Below, in pieces: positions 5,630 to 5,637 of a stretch of DNA of 5,637 nucleotides (positions are counted from its first letter, which is position 1; every line of letters starts with the position of its first letter). The DNA lies in the NCBI GenBank assembly GCA_020852775.1, contig JADZAD010000316.1, positions 1-5,637 on the forward strand. Direction: 5' to 3'. This stretch comes from Anaerolineae bacterium. Lineage in GTDB: Bacteria > Chloroflexota > Anaerolineae > Aggregatilineales > UBA3940. A program made the translations under genes and the position numbers. Below the pieces are notes generated by a model. That model ran no database searches. It had not been told where the DNA came from and was given only the letters and a program-made list of their open reading frames with translations.

Positions 5630-5637
5630 CAGGCTAC

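Noticed and set aside
1..5637. Search for mobile elements, CRISPR arrays, tRNA genes, toxin-antitoxin or defence modules
   Set aside because: No transposase or integrase motifs, regularly spaced repeats, tRNA-like cloverleaf or paired small genes were recognised. All long stretches are accounted for by five ordinary genes.

Overview
The window is GC-rich, densely coding bacterial DNA with five protein-coding genes and very short intergenic spaces. The gene content best fits a Chloroflexota bacterium, probably Anaerolineae-like. The pointers are a GT39-type membrane protein with a beta-rich C-terminal extension, a VanW-like/LysM/YkuD L,D-transpeptidase, a bacterial GBA2-type (GH116) glucosidase and a leaderless-looking promoter. 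The phylum is inferred from remembered family distributions, not from a marker gene, so it is tentative.

Layout from left to right. (1) 1-357, plus strand: the C-terminal end of a GH116 glucosylceramidase-like protein, followed by a strong hairpin terminator at 377-404. (2) 408-2627, minus strand: a 739-aa multi-spanning GT39/ArnT-like glycosyltransferase, convergent with gene 1. (3) 2628-2749: a 122-bp divergent promoter region. (4) 2750-3208, plus strand: a 152-aa DUF4870-like membrane protein. (5) 3195-4844, minus strand: a 549-aa membrane-anchored L,D-transpeptidase whose 3' end overlaps gene 4 tail to tail by 14 bp. (6) 4845-4994: an intergenic stretch holding a consensus -10 box for the transpeptidase and a 12-bp-stem terminator for the next gene. 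(7) 4995-5543, minus strand: a 182-aa cytosolic YceI-family protein with its AT-rich promoter region at 5544-5637.

The orientations (+, -, +, -, -) and the terminators or promoters between genes suggest that each gene is its own transcription unit. There is no evident operon. Two genes act on the cell surface (glycosyltransferase and L,D-transpeptidase), one is a small membrane protein, one is a glycoside hydrolase and one is a lipocalin-fold protein. A shared envelope or glycan theme is possible, but this is not a demonstrable system. I see no mobile element, CRISPR array, tRNA, rRNA, toxin-antitoxin pair or defence module. I do not find a convincing undescribed system. The items worth a second look are the altered active-site motif of the transpeptidase, the apparently leaderless glycosyltransferase gene and the AT-rich, repeat-bearing YceI promoter.
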